Assembly: GCA_963730225.1 (NCBI GenBank)
Contig: CAVSQX010000002.1
Coordinates: 310,001-374,000 of the forward strand
DNA: 64,000 nucleotides
DNA from: CAVSQX01 sp963730225
GTDB lineage: Bacteria > Planctomycetota > Phycisphaerae > Tepidisphaerales > Tepidisphaeraceae
Reading direction: 5' to 3'
Both the position numbers and the translations under genes were made by a program. Below are positions 46,171 to 58,258 of the stretch, one piece after another (position 1 is the first letter of the stretch; every line of letters starts with the position of its first letter). The notes beneath the pieces are model-generated. The model was not told where the DNA came from and ran no database searches. It saw nothing but the letters and a program-made list of their open reading frames with translations.

Positions 46171-49100
46171 ATTTATCCGAGCCGTTTATTCGCCGCCCGG
46201 TGATGACGGTGCTGCTGACGGTGTCGGCGGTGCTGTTTGGGGTATTGGCCTACAAGGCGATGCCGGTGAACGATCTGCCGGTGGTGGATTATCCGGTCAT
46301 TCAGGTGCAGGTGGCGTATCCGGGAGCGACGCCGGAGACGATGGCGAACAACGTGGCGACGCCGCTGGAGCGGCAGTTCATGCAGATTCCCGGGTTGGAA
46401 CTGGTGACGAGCAATTCCAGCCAGGGGAACACGAGCTTCGTGCTGCAGTTTAATCTGGAAAAGAGCATAGACGCGGCGGCAACGGATGTGCAGACGGCGA
46501 TCACGCAGGCGCAGGGCCAATTGCCGGCCGATCTTCCCAGCCCGCCGACGTTCAGCAAGACCAATCCGAACGATCAGCCGATCAAATACATCGCGATGGT
46601 GAGCAATTCGGTGACGGCCGCGCAGTTGTACGACTACGCCAGCACCGAAGCGGGGGAGCGAATCAGCATCGTGCCGGGTGTTAGCCGGGTGCAGGTTTAC
46701 GGTACGCAGGCGGCGGTGCGCATCAAGGCCGATCCGTCGGCGCTGGCCGTCCGCGGGATGACGATGGACGATCTGGCCAAGGCGATTCAGAACGGGACCA
46801 GTTATGAGGGCGCCGGGCAATTCGACGGGCCGCATCGAACGTTTCTGCTTCAGCCGCAGGGGCAACTGGAAAATGCCGAGCAGTACAACAATCTGATCGT
46901 CGCCTACCGCAACAACGCGCCGGTTTATCTGAGAGACGTGGCGACGGCGGTGGACACGGTTCAGGATGAGCGAGTCAATCTACAGTTCTGGGTGCGCGAT
47001 CACGAAGTTCCCACTGCGACCGTTGTGATCGCCGTCTTTCGGCAGGCGGGCTCCAACACGGTGAAGGTGGCCAAGGCGGTTGAAGATCTGATTCCCACGA
47101 TTCAGCGCACGCTTCCGGCCTCGGTGACGATCAAAACGATCTACGATCGATCGCTCAACATCGCCGCCAGCATCGATGACGTGCAGGTCACGCTGCTGAT
47201 CGCATTCGGTCTGGTGGTGCTGGTGATATTCCTGTTCCTGGGGCGAGCCACCGACACGCTAATCCCGGTCGTGGCGCTTCCGCTGTCGCTGCTGATCACG
47301 TTTGTCGTGATGAATGTTCTGGGCTACAGCCTGGACAATCTTTCGCTGATGGCGGTGACGCTGGCGATTGGATTTCTGGTGGACGATGCGATCGTGTTTT
47401 TGGAGAACACGGTTCGGCGGATGGAAAAATTCGGGGAGACGGCGGCACTGGCGGCGGTGCGGAGTGCGCGGGAAATCAGCTTCACGATTTTTGCGATGAC
47501 GATCTCGCTGGCGGCGGTGTTTCTGCCGCTGGTGCTGATGAGCGGGCTGATGGGGCGAATCTTCCGCGAATTTTCGGTCACCATCATCATCGCCATATTC
47601 GCGTCCGGCATCGTGTCGCTGACGCTGACGCCGCTGATGTGCGCCCGATTGCTGGGCCAGCGCGGGCAGGGCGTGAAAAAATCGTGGGTGGAGCGCGTCA
47701 TCGGCGGAGTCGAGCACCGGGTGCTGGATGTGTATGGCCGATCGCTGTGGTTCTTTCTGCATCACAAATGGGTTTCCGCCGTCACGTGGATTTTGTGCCT
47801 GCTGGGCACGGCGGCGCTGTTCTTCTTCATTCCCAAATCGTTTCTGCCCGTCGGGGACAGCGGGTTCATGTTCGGCGTCATGATCGCCCAACAGGGCAGC
47901 AGCCCCGCGCAGATGCATGCCTACCAGGCCAAGGCGGCCCAGGCGATGCAGGCGAATCCGAACGTCGAACTTTGTGTGACCGTCACGGGCTTCAGCGGGT
48001 TCCTTAACGCCAATCAGGGTTTCATGTTCGCGTTTTTGAAGGATTACAAGGACCGCAGCCCCAGCCCGGCGACGCATGAGAGGCACGCCTCAATTCAAAC
48101 GGTGTGCCGACAGCTCTCTGGAGCGATCACCATGGGCAACCCGGGATTGCTGGCGTTTCTTCAGCCGCGTCCGGTGCTGCAAATCGCCACGGGCGCCGCC
48201 AGCACCAATACGGGGCAATTTTCGTACGCCATCTCCGGTGTCGATCCTGCCCAAGTCTACGCGACCGGCACAAAACTTTATTACGCACTGATGAGCCTGG
48301 CGGGCAAGGTTTTTCTTCCGCCGATGCAGGGTGGCGTCTCCGAGGACAAGTATCTTGAGACGCCGCAGCTTCAGATTCAGATTCTGCGCGACCAGGCGGC
48401 CAGCTACGGCATCTCACCGACGCGCATCGAAACGCTATTGCGCAACGCCTACAGCCAGAATTACGTTTACCTGATCAAGCGTCCGACGAATCAGTACCAG
48501 GTGATTCTGGAAACCGCCGACGCCGACCGCAACGAACCGGCCGATCTGAATCTACTTTACATCAAGTCCGACGATGGCACGCGCACCGTGCCGCTGAGCA
48601 CGGTGGCCAGATGGATTCCGACGCTGGGGCCGTTGTCGGTAAATCACATCAACCAGTTCACCAGCGTCACTTACAACTTCAATTTGATGCCGGGCATGCC
48701 GCTGGGAGTCGCGACCGACATCATCGAAAAAATGTCGGCGGCGATCGTGCCGTCGACCATGCGGGCCGATTTTCAGGGTGAAGCGCTCGACCTTCCGCAA
48801 CACCGTGTCCGACCTGAGCGTCCTGATGGTGCTGGCGGTTTTCGTGATGTACGTGATTCTGGGCATTCTCTACGAAAGCTATCTGCATCCCATCACCGTT
48901 CTGTCCGCGTTGCCGGTGGCGCTGGTCGGCGGGCTGGCCACGCTGATGATTTTCGGGCAGGAGGCTTCGCTGTACGCCTACATCGGCATGTTTTTGTTGA
49001 TGGGCATCGTGAAGAAGAACGGCATCATGATCGTGGATTTTGCGCTTCAGCGAATCTCCGAAGGCCAGACCGCTCCGCAGGCGATTCACGACGCCAGCAT

Positions 49101-49347
49101 GGATCGATTCCGGCCGATCATCATGACCACGATGGCGGCCGTCATGGGCGCGATGCCGATCGCGCTGGGCTTCGGCGCCGACGGCGAAGGGCGAAGGCCG
49201 CTGGGGTTGGTCATCGTCGGCGGATTGATCGTTTCACAATTCATCACGCTGTATGTCACGCCGGCGATCTATCTTTATCTGGAGAATTTCCAGGAGAAGG
49301 TGCTGGACCGCACGAAATTCTTCCGCTCGACTGCGCACGCATCATGA
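46167..49347 (+). CDS. RND multidrug efflux pump (AcrB/MdtB class), one +1 frameshift
   Basis: About 1060 residues. N-terminus FIRRPVMTVLLTVSAVLFGV, VDYPVIQVQVAYPGATPETM; proton-relay helix AIGFLVDDAIVFLENTVRRM (Asp-Asp in helix 4); second half VLAVFVMYVILGILYESYLH, KKNGIMIVDFALQRISEGQT. The frame shifts by one base near 48785 (FQGE to TFRNTVSDL) and continues to TGA at 49347. Exports toxic amphiphiles using proton motive force, with the adaptor just upstream. Confidence 0.92.
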
Positions 49348-49491
49348 GGAGATCGATGAGCTGGATGCGGCGCTGCATGACGGCAACGGAAATGGGAAGG
49401 ATGAACCCATTCCCGTCATGTCCGACTCCGCTTCCAAATAACCATCGATCGCAACAGATGTTTGGCGGCCGCACTTGTGCGGCGTGTCTGC

Positions 49492-49497
49492 TAAAAT
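49492..49497 (+). promoter_or_regulatory. -10 box of a leaderless transcript
   Basis: TAAAAT ends 7 nt before the ATG at 49505. Confidence 0.4.
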
Positions 49498-49504
49498 CCC
49501 CCTC

Positions 49505-50208
<704 letters not shown>

Positions 50209-50212
<4 letters not shown>

Positions 50213-51546
50213 TCGCCGCGCTGCTTCGCCATCTTCTGCTGGCGCTGCGGCTGAACTTTCGCAGCAAATCGCCGCTGATTTACGGGTACGCCGTGCCGAT
50301 TCTGTTTCTTGTCGGCTTCGCGGCCGTGTTTCACTCCGGCTCGCCGCCGCTGCTGCGCGAGATGGGCCAGCTTCTGACGATCACGGTGTTGGGCGGCGCG
50401 TGCTTCGGCATGCCGACCGCGATGGTCTCCGAGCGCGAGCGCGGCGTCTGGCGGAGATATCGTCTGCTGCCGGCTTCCATTTCGTCGCTGGTTATCAGCA
50501 CCATGATCGCCCGACTGTTGATCATCGCGCTGGCCGTTCTTCTGCAAATCATTCTCGCGCGGCTCATCTTCGGCACGCCGTTGCCGCTGCATCCGGTTCA
50601 ACTGGCGATCGCGCTGATCTGCGTGACGTTCGCCTTCGAGGGATTGGGCCTGGTGATCGCCGCGCTGGCCGACACGGTGCCGACGGTACAGGCGCTGGGC
50701 CAGAGTGTTTTTCTTCCGATGATTCTGATCGGCGGCGTCGGCGTTCCGTTGGCGGCGCTGCCGGATTGGGCGCAAAAATTGGCCGGGTTTTTCCCCGGCC
50801 GCTACGCCGTCGAAGTGTTTCAACCCTGCTTCAGCCGGCTCGATGGATTGTGGGGACAGGGATTTTCGCTGCTGGCGCTGCTGGTGATCGGGGTCGCGGC
50901 CTGCGTTGTCGGCGCGAAATTATTCCGCTGGGATTCCGGCCGCCGTGCCGGGGCCGGTGAATGGGTTTGGTCGTCATTGGCGCTGTTGGCGTGGATCGCC
51001 GTTGGCGTGGCCGCCGCGGGCACGGGCCGGCTCAAGCCGATTGCGTTCGCATGGAACGGCGTCGACGAACCGTGCCGGGCAATCACGGAAGACCAAATCA
51101 ACACCATCACTTACGACGGCTTGCCCGCCGACGACGATGTCGTCACCCCGATGGTCCCGACGCTGGACGGTTTCGGCGGATCGGACAAGCAACGGCTCGA
51201 CGATCTGGCCGGCAAATTGAGCGCGTGGCCCCCCGGGCATCTGGGCAGCGGTTGCCAAAGCATCCGCAATCTTGTCAGCGTGGCGTCGATCGCGGATGTG
51301 AGCCAGGACCCGCAGGAGGGGCAGATTGGCCGGCTGATTTTTAATTATCTGCGCGACAATTTCGATCGCGATCAGTTGAAGCGCAGCCTGGCCTGGATCG
51401 CGCTGCGGCCGCAGGATGGGAGGGTGATCCATTCCGCGCCGGAGCTGGGGTTGCCAGGGAACATCGAGGAGGATGTTGTTCGTGATCGGGACGGGCTTTA
51501 TGCCCGAAAGTTCCTGGGGCGGGTGGTCGGGAAGATTGCCGACTAA
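50209..51546 (+). CDS. ABC-2-type exporter permease with soluble C-terminal extension
   Basis: 445 aa from TTG 50209, overlapping the ATPase stop. Membrane segments: SPLIYGYAVPILFLVGFAAV, LLTITVLGGACFGMPTAMVS, ISTMIARLLIIALAVLLQII, LAIALICVTFAFEGLGLVIA, then QSVFLPMILIGGVGVPLAAL. RERGVWRRYRLLPAS is the usual coupling loop. After a seventh helix (LLAWIAVGVAAAGTG) about 160 soluble residues follow (LKPIAFAWNGVDEPCRAITE), unusual for the family. Substrate unknown. Confidence 0.88.
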
Positions 51547-51736
51547 CAGGCTGCTGGCGCGAACAATTGTCCAGGCGGGCGGCAATTCGTCGGGGCCATA
51601 AATGGTTGGGGGTTGCCGAATTTGCCCGCCGGTCGGTTTTTCGAAGCGGCACGAAAGTTGTGTGCTACGGACGCTGGGGGATTAAAATCTCGCGAACCAA
51701 CAGGGGGATCGCACGCCATTTTGAAAGGAGAACCGC

Positions 51737-52294
51737 ATGCTCTATCGATTTTTGGCCTTTGCGTCGCTGGCTCTGCTGGCGCTTCCGGCGATATCGCGGG
51801 CCGACGAAGATGATTCCGGCAACGTGGCCAGGAATGCCGGCCCGTTGGAAATGACCTTCGCCGGGGCGGGCAGCAGCGACAAGAGCTTCAAGGACAGCGA
51901 CATCACGGCCAGCACCGGCCTGGCCTGGTATTTGGCGCCCTGGTTCGACGTGGGCGTGCGCGATTCGGTCACCTACGAATCGCGCGGCACGTACTCGTTC
52001 GACAACGTCGTCAGGGGCGCGGTCGATTTCAATATTCCGATCGATCGGTTCGAGCCGTTCGTCGGTGGGAATGTCGGCTACGGGGCCGGGCACGGGGCCT
52101 TGGAAGGCAGTTCGGGGCAGGGTGGACCCGAGGCGGGCCTGAAATATTTCATCACCGACCGGGCGTTCATTTACACGCAGATTGAATATGACTTTTTCTT
52201 CAACGGTCGCACGACATCCAGCGCTTCCAGCGCGCTGAACAGCGTGACCCATGGTCAATTCGCCTACTTTTTTGGATTCGGCATTCGGCTGTGA
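51737..52294 (+). CDS. Outer-membrane beta-barrel protein
   Basis: 185 aa. Signal peptide FLAFASLALLALPAISRA, then alternating strands: GLAWYLAPWFDVGVRDSVTY, RFEPFVGGNVGYGAGHGALE, AFIYTQIEYDFFFNG, ending FAYFFGFGIRL, a C-terminal aromatic strand as recognised by the BAM machinery. An eight-strand barrel of the OmpA/OmpW size class. Strong SD GAAAGGAG. It is followed by a hairpin terminator and is monocistronic. Gram-negative-type outer membrane is implied. Confidence 0.85.
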   Translation: MLYRFLAFASLALLALPAISRADEDDSGNVARNAGPLEMTFAGAGSSDKSFKDSDITASTGLAWYLAPWFDVGVRDSVTYESRGTYSFDNVVRGAVDFNIPIDRFEPFVGGNVGYGAGHGALEGSSGQGGPEAGLKYFITDRAFIYTQIEYDFFFNGRTTSSASSALNSVTHGQFAYFFGFGIRL

Positions 52295-52303
52295 GCGGCA
52301 ACG

Positions 52304-52340
52304 ATCCCCCGCGCGGCGTGGACCGCGCGGGGGATGGTTT
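52304..52340. terminator. Terminator after the outer-membrane protein
   Basis: Perfect 13-bp stem ATCCCCCGCGCGG (52304-52316) / CCGCGCGGGGGAT (52323-52335), 6-nt loop, then GGTTTTA. Lies between convergent genes. Confidence 0.82.
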
Positions 52341-52388
52341 TACGGAAATGCGGCGGGATTGTGGCGGGCTGACGCCGGCCCGCCGGGG

Positions 52389-54133
52389 CTATTTCGCCGT
52401 CTGTAGATCCTTCACTTCCAATTCCACCGTCGTGCGGCCGTTGAACGAATTCAGGGTTGGTTCGGCGGCGAGATGAACGCGCGAGCCGACGTTCAGTTGG
52501 TCGCACCAATTCCCCGCGCCGAAGGCGATGCACTTCATCAACAGCGTGCCCTGGCGAACCTGCAACTGCAAATGATCGCCGGTTTTTCCCACTCGGCGCG
52601 GCGGAGCGACGACGGTGACATCACGATAACAAAGCACCGGCCTGCGGTTGCCGTGTCCGAACGGCCCCAGCCGCTGCAAATCGCTCACCATCGCTTCGCC
52701 GGTCTGGCCGAATTCCGCGACGGCCTCCAGCTTCAGCTCCGGGGCCAACTGCTCGGCGGTGAGCTTCCGGCGGGCGAAATCGTTCATCGCCGAGCGGAAT
52801 TCGGCGAAGTTTTCGAAGCGAATTTTCAAACCGGCGGCCATTTCGTGTCCGCCGTAGGCGTCGAGAAACTGGCGCAGGCGGCCAGCGCTTCGGTGAGATG
52901 AAATCCCGGCACGCTGCGTCCGCTGCCCTGCCCGAGTCCGTCGGTGAACGAGACGAGAATCGTCGGTCGACCAAACCGCTCGACGATGCGGGAAGCGACG
53001 ATGCCGATGACACCCGCGTGCCAGCCGGACGCGCCCAGCACGATGGCCCGGCAGTCGTCGGCGTCGCAGTGCAGTTCGTCGGCCTGCGCCAGGGCTTGCT
53101 GCAAGATGTCGCGCTCGATCGCCTGGCGTTGGCGATTCTGCTGTTCCAGAAACCCGGCGATTTCGGCCGCTCGGGCGGTGGAGGCGTCGGTGAGCATTTC
53201 GACCGCCAATTTCGCATGGCCCATTCGCCCCGAGGCGTTGAGGCGTGGAGCCAGCAGAAACCCGACGTGATACGAATCCAGCTTCTTGCCCACCAGCGCC
53301 GCCGATTCGATGAGCGCTTTGATTCCGTTTAATCCGCTGTGTTTCAATCCGCTCAATCCGTGCGCGGCCAGGATGCGATTCTCGCCGGTCAGCGGGACGA
53401 CATCGGCGATGGTTCCCAGCGCGGCCAGGGCGGTCGCCTCCATGAGAAAAGTTCGAAAGGAATCGCTGACGTGACGGGCGCCGTTCACGGCCCGGCCGAT
53501 TCCCCACGCCAGCTTGAACGCCACTCCCGCCCCGCACAAATGCGGATTCGGATATGGCGGCTGGCCTTGCGTCGCCCGCCGCGGATGCACGATCGTGTGG
53601 CAGACGGGCAGATCGTTTTCGTGCCACTGATGGTGATCGGTGATGATCAGATCGACGCCGCGCTCGGCGGCGACTTTGGCGGGGCCGACGGCGGTGACGC
53701 CGCAATCCACCGTGACGATGAGATTCGCTCCAGCGGCGCAAATTTCGCCGACCGCTTCGGCGTTGAGGCCGTATCCCTCTTCCAGGCGGTGCGGAATGTA
53801 GTATTCCGCGTTGCCGCCCAGTTGGCCGATTGCATGCCACAAAATGCTGGTGGCGGTGATGCCGTCGACGTCGTAATCGCCGTAGATGACGATTTTTTCC
53901 TTATCGCGGATGGCTTTGGCGATGCGCTCTGACGCGCGATCCAAACCGCTCAGGAGCGACGGCTCATGCAATTGCTTGAGCGTCGGCCGCAGAAAATCCT
54001 TGCAATCCTGCGGCTCGCGCACGCCGCGGTTGAGGAGGATCTGCGAGATGAGCGGCGAGACTTTCAGCCGCGCGGCCAGTTCGTCGGCCAGCGGGTCGGC
54101 GTCGGCTATCGTCCATCGCCGGGGTTTGTGCAT
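52389..54133 (-). CDS. recJ: Single-stranded-DNA exonuclease RecJ, one -1 frameshift
   Basis: 5'-3' exonuclease in recombination and mismatch repair. About 581 codons. DHH domain: EKIVIYGDYDVDGITATSIL, LIVTVDCGVTAVGPAKVAAE, LIITDHHQWHE; DHHA1 domain GASGWHAGVIGIVASRIVER, SGRSVPGFHLTEALA. The frame moves by one near 52885 to RQFLDAYGGHEMAAGLKIRF, and continues through GPFGHGNRRPVLCYRDV to EVKDLQTAK. Catalytic residues lie upstream of the break. Start ATG 54133, no clear SD. Confidence 0.92.
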
Positions 54134-54322
54134 CCGTGTTGGGGTTGGGACATTCCGTTGAAACCAGAGTGCATTTTACGAACGCCGGCGGGTGAATTCC
54201 ATCGTCGCCGTGCGGGAATGCAACGGTCGAATTGCAGAATTGCACGAGTTGACGGAATCGGGCGGAGATTTGCACTGGCGGCGAGGCTCGCGGGCGGCAT
54301 TGCGTTTGCCAAGTGCGGTGCA

Positions 54323-54772
54323 ATGGCCTGGCAGTTCGCGCCGATCAAGAAATTGAGAATGTGGCTCACCGCGCCTGCGCCGGCGCTGGAAGGCCCGGTG
54401 GGGAATTTTCTGCGCGAGCTGTCAATGACCGCGCCGCCGGCCGGGGGCGGGGCGCATGGGTTTCTCGATGAAGACGGGCATCATCGTGGATTCGTGCAAT
54501 TCTTCATCGAATCGAATCGGAAAGTCACGATCCATCGGCTGTGGACACTCAAGCCGCGGGCCGGCAACGGATCGTTCATGCTTGGCAAGCTCTGTGAACT
54601 GGCCGACCGGCATGGCGTGGAAATCGGCCTGAAAGTGCTGCCGTTTGGACGCAAGCCGTATCCGATATCGCGCTCGCATCTGGCGGATTGGTATCGGCGG
54701 TATGGATTTGTCGGAACGCGCAGAAAGATGACCCGGTTGCCGCTCGCTGCGGCGGCGCTGCCGACGCGGTAA
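54323..54772 (+). CDS. GNAT-like acetyltransferase, small
   Basis: 149 aa from ATG 54323: MAWQFAPIKKLRMWLTAPAP, a helix, then the core VQFFIESNRKVTIHRLWTLK, PRAGNGSFMLGKLCELADRH, GVEIGLKVLPFGRKPYPISR, HLADWYRRYGFVGTRRKM. The R/Q-x-x-G-x-G/A-like coenzyme A loop (PRAGNGSFMLG) and LxxWYxxYGF ending are typical. Substrate unknown. The start is uncertain; the frame is open upstream across the recJ promoter region. Confidence 0.65.
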   Translation: MAWQFAPIKKLRMWLTAPAPALEGPVGNFLRELSMTAPPAGGGAHGFLDEDGHHRGFVQFFIESNRKVTIHRLWTLKPRAGNGSFMLGKLCELADRHGVEIGLKVLPFGRKPYPISRSHLADWYRRYGFVGTRRKMTRLPLAAAALPTR

Positions 54773-54829
54773 GACGTTCATTTTGCCGACGGCGAGTACC
54801 GCGGCTTCGTTCTGGAGCCGCAAATGCGA

Positions 54830-54835
54830 TAAAAT
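54830..54835 (+). promoter_or_regulatory. -10 box of a leaderless transcript
   Basis: TAAAAT ends 6 nt before the GTG at 54842. Confidence 0.45.
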
Positions 54836-54841
54836 CCCGCC

Positions 54842-56386
54842 GTGCCCGATATCGTTTTGACCACGTTCAACGCGCGATATTCCCACGCCGCCTTCGGACT
54901 TCGATATCTGATGGCCAATCTGGGGGAATTGCGCAGCCGCGCGGCGATTCTTGAATTTGATATCCAATGCAAGCCGACCGATGCGCTGGAAAAAATTCTC
55001 GCGAACGATCCGCGCATCATCGGCGTCGGCGTCTATATCTGGAACGTTCGGCCCGCGACCGAATTGGTCGCCCAACTCAAACGGCTGCGGCCGCAGATCA
55101 CCGTCATCGTCGGCGGGCCGGAGGTCAGCCATGAAATCGATCAGCAGGAAATCTGCCAGATCGCCGATTACGTGATCAGCGGCGAAGCCGATCTGGCGTT
55201 GGCGCAGCTCTGCGGCGCGCTGCTGGCGGGCGAGCGGCCCGCGCAGAAAATCGTCGCTGCGCCGCTGCCCAGCTTCGAGGGTCCATCGGCCATCGTGCTT
55301 CCGTACGATCTCTACACGGATGAAGATGTCCGCCATCGGGTGGTGTACGTCGAAGCGTCGCGCGGCTGCCCGTTCAAGTGCGAATTCTGTCTGTCGTCTC
55401 TGGATGTCCCGGTGCGCAACGTGCGGCTGGACGATTTTCTTTCGCACCTGGATGGTCTGCTCGAACGCGGCGTGCGGCAGTTCAAATTCGTCGATCGCAC
55501 GTTCAATTTGAATCTGAAAATCAGCACCGCCATTCTCGACTTTTTCCTCAAGCGAATGCGGCCCGAATTGTTTCTGCATTTTGAGATGATTCCCGATCGC
55601 CTGCCCGATGCGCTGCGGCAGATCATGGCTCAGTTTCCACCGGGCGCGCTGCAATTCGAGGTGGGCATTCAGACATTTAATCCCGCCGTCGCGGCGTTGA
55701 TCAGCCGGCGGCAGGACAATCAGAAGCTGGCGGAAAATCTGATGTTTCTGCGCCAGCAGACCGGCGTTCACGTGCACGCCGATCTGATCGTCGGGTTGCC
55801 GGGCGAAGATGTGGAAAGCTTCGCCGCCGGGTTCGATCGGTTGGTGGCTCTGCGTCCGCAGGAAATTCAGGTAGGATTGCTCAAACGTCTTCGCGGCACG
55901 CCGATCGTCCGGCACGATGGGCAGTGGGGCATGATTTACAATCCCAATCCTCCGTACGAAATCATGCAGACGTGCCTGATCGATTTTTCAACGATGCAGC
56001 GGCTGAAGCGCTTTGCGCGGTTCTGGGATCTGGTCGCCAACAGCGGAAATTTTATCTCCTCCGCACCGATGCTCTGGCTCGACGCATGCCCGTTCGATCG
56101 ATTCCTCAAATTCAGCGATTGGCTTTTCACCCGCCACGGCAAGACGCACTGCATTGCCCTGATCGATCTGGCCGGCAGCGTTTTTGAATTTCTCACGAAA
56201 TGCGGCGGCGTCGCTCCGCCATCCGCGGCCGCGGCAATTTGGGAGGATTATCAGCGCGGCCGAAACGTCGATCCGCCGGCGTTTCTGTCTCGCTGGCTGC
56301 CGCCGCTGGCCGCGCGGCGATCGCATGGGGCCGGCAAGCGTCTTCCCGATCGCCAGCGGCGGCATTTGTCGGCATCCTCCCAATGA
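54842..56386 (+). CDS. Radical SAM protein with B12-binding-type N-terminal domain (DUF4080)
   Basis: 514 aa. N-terminal cobalamin-fold: PDIVLTTFNARYSHAAFGLR, DPRIIGVGVYIWNVRPATEL, VIVGGPEVSHEIDQQEICQI. Radical SAM: EASRGCPFKCEFCLSSLDVP with the CxxxCxxC cluster, VDRTFNLNLKISTAILDFFL, QFEVGIQTFNPAVAALISRR, DLIVGLPGEDVESFAAGFDR. The C-terminal 130 residues are DUF4080. Reaction unknown. GTG start with TAAAAT 6 nt before. It overlaps the tandem glycosyltransferase start (ATGA), so it heads that operon. Confidence 0.92.
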   Translation: MPDIVLTTFNARYSHAAFGLRYLMANLGELRSRAAILEFDIQCKPTDALEKILANDPRIIGVGVYIWNVRPATELVAQLKRLRPQITVIVGGPEVSHEIDQQEICQIADYVISGEADLALAQLCGALLAGERPAQKIVAAPLPSFEGPSAIVLPYDLYTDEDVRHRVVYVEASRGCPFKCEFCLSSLDVPVRNVRLDDFLSHLDGLLERGVRQFKFVDRTFNLNLKISTAILDFFLKRMRPELFLHFEMIPDRLPDALRQIMAQFPPGALQFEVGIQTFNPAVAALISRRQDNQKLAENLMFLRQQTGVHVHADLIVGLPGEDVESFAAGFDRLVALRPQEIQVGLLKRLRGTPIVRHDGQWGMIYNPNPPYEIMQTCLIDFSTMQRLKRFARFWDLVANSGNFISSAPMLWLDACPFDRFLKFSDWLFTRHGKTHCIALIDLAGSVFEFLTKCGGVAPPSAAAAIWEDYQRGRNVDPPAFLSRWLPPLAARRSHGAGKRLPDRQRRHLSASSQ

Positions 56387-58249
56387 GCCGCGCGATGGCC
56401 TCTGGCCCCGATCAGAATCTCGGAGGTGTGCGCATGACGCTCAGCGCTGTGCTGGGCAACCTCCGCAGCGTGCTGGTCGGCGGCGGAACGCATCGCCCGT
56501 CGATTCGCATCGGTCTGCGGCTCCTGCTTCGCGGCGATTGGCAGACGTTTCATCGCCAGCTTCTGAAAAACGCCGGCGGCGCGGATGCTTCCGATTACGA
56601 CTGGTGGCGACGCGAACATCGCCTGGCCGATTCCGCCCGCCGCTCCATGCGCATCGGCGCCGACGGCTGGAAGAATCCACCGCTGATTTCCGTGCTGCTG
56701 CCGGTGTTCAATGTCGAGGAGATTTATCTTCGCCGCTGTATTGAATCGGTGCTGAACCAGATTTATCCGCACTGGGAATTGTGCATCGCCAACGATGCTT
56801 CGACGGCGGCGCACATTCGACCGACGATTGACGCTTACGCCCGGCGGGATTCGCGCATCAAAGTTGTCCATCGGGAAAAAAATGGAAATATTTCCGCGGC
56901 CACCAATTCCGCGCTGGCGCTGGCGGGCGGGCAGTTCGTGGCGATGCTCGATCACGATGACGAACTGGCCGAGGAAGCGCTGTTTTTCATGGCTGAGGCG
57001 ATCGTCGCCGATCCGTCGCTGGAGATTCTTTACAGCGACGAAGACAAGCTCACTTGCGAAAATCGCCATGCCGATCCGTTTTTCAAGCCCGACTGGTCGC
57101 CGGAATATTTTCTGGCGTGCATGTACACCTGTCACCTGGCCGTTTATCGCACGGAGCTGGTTCGCGCTGTCGGCGGATGGCGAAGCGAATTCGACAGCGC
57201 CAGGATTACGATCTGATGCTTCGCCTGCTGGCTCGCCAACCGCGGATTCTGCACGTTCCGCGCGTGTTGTATCACTGGCGGGCGATTGCCGGCAGCACGG
57301 CGTCGGGGCCGGCGGCCAAACCGCAGGCACATCGCCGGGCGGCAGCGGCGTTGGAAAATTATCTGCAAAGCTCCGGCCGCCGGGGTCGCGTCGAGGATGG
57401 CCCCAGCACCGGGTTCCATCGCATCCGTTACGAGATTCTCGGCGAGCCGAAAGTGTCGATCGTGATTCCCAGCGCCGCCCGAGCGACCGTTCGCGGCGGC
57501 CGGCAGACGTGGTTTGTCGCCGAGTGCGTCGCCAGCATCCGCCGGCTCTCGACGTATCGGAATCTCGAGATCATCGTCGTCGATAACAACGACGTTCCTG
57601 CGGAGTTGGCGGCCGCGCTGAACCAGTTGGAGGTTCGACGCGTCTCCTTCACCGAGCCGTTCAATCTCTCCCGCAAAATAAATCTCGGCGCGGCGGCGGC
57701 AGGCGGCGAGCAGTTGCTGCTGCTCAACGATGATGTCGAGGTGATCAGCCCCGATTGGATTCAAAGCCTGCTGGAATTTTCGCAATGGCCGGAAATCGGA
57801 GCCGTCGGCGCTCAGCTTCTGTTCCCCGGGCGCACGCAACAGCACAACGGCGTGGCCGTTCTCAACGGAAATCCCGGCCATCCGTTTTACCAGTTTCCCG
57901 CGGAGCATCCGGGATATTTCTTTTCGTCGGCGGTTCATCGCAATTGCATGGCCGTCACCGGCGCGTGCATGATGACCCGCGCGGCGGTCTTCCGTCGGCT
58001 CGGCGGGTTCAGCGACGAATTCCGCGTGAAATACAACGACGTGGATTACTGCCTGAAAATTCTGGCCGCCGACATGCGAATCGTCTACATGCCCTACGCC
58101 CGGCTGTATCATCACGAATCGGTGAGCGTGAAGGAAAGCGACGGCGACGAATTGCAGCGATTCAAGAGCAAATGGCTGGGGCGATTCGGCGCGATCCGTA
58201 TTACAATCCGAATCTGTCGATGCGGGCCGGCGATTTCCGCCTCGACTGA
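56383..58249 (+). CDS. Tandem GT2 glycosyltransferase, two -1 frameshifts
   Basis: About 622 aa with two GT2 domains. First: LISVLLPVFNVEEIYLRRCI, ESVLNQIYPHWELCIANDAS, DHDDELAEEALFF. Second: KVSIVIPSAARATVRGG, NLEIIVVDNNDVPAELAAAL, LLLLNDDVEVISPDWIQSLL, YNDVDYCLKILAADMRIVYM, and the C-terminus DPYYNPNLSM. A C is missing near 57202 (SEFDSA to QDYDLML) and another near 58190 (RFG to DPYYNP); 1867 nt plus two is 623 codons. Similar proteins build O-antigen or capsule. Start ATG overlaps the radical SAM stop. Confidence 0.87.
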
Positions 58250-58258
58250 AGCGAGGTC

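Noticed and set aside
47259..48086. Long antisense reading frame opposite the RND pump (275 codons)
   Set aside because: It is the shadow of a strongly conserved gene in GC-rich DNA; composition is Arg/His/Gln-rich without domain features.
52826..52900. Programmed frameshift in recJ
   Set aside because: No slippery heptamer or stimulatory structure is evident, and similar single-base shifts occur in many other genes here.
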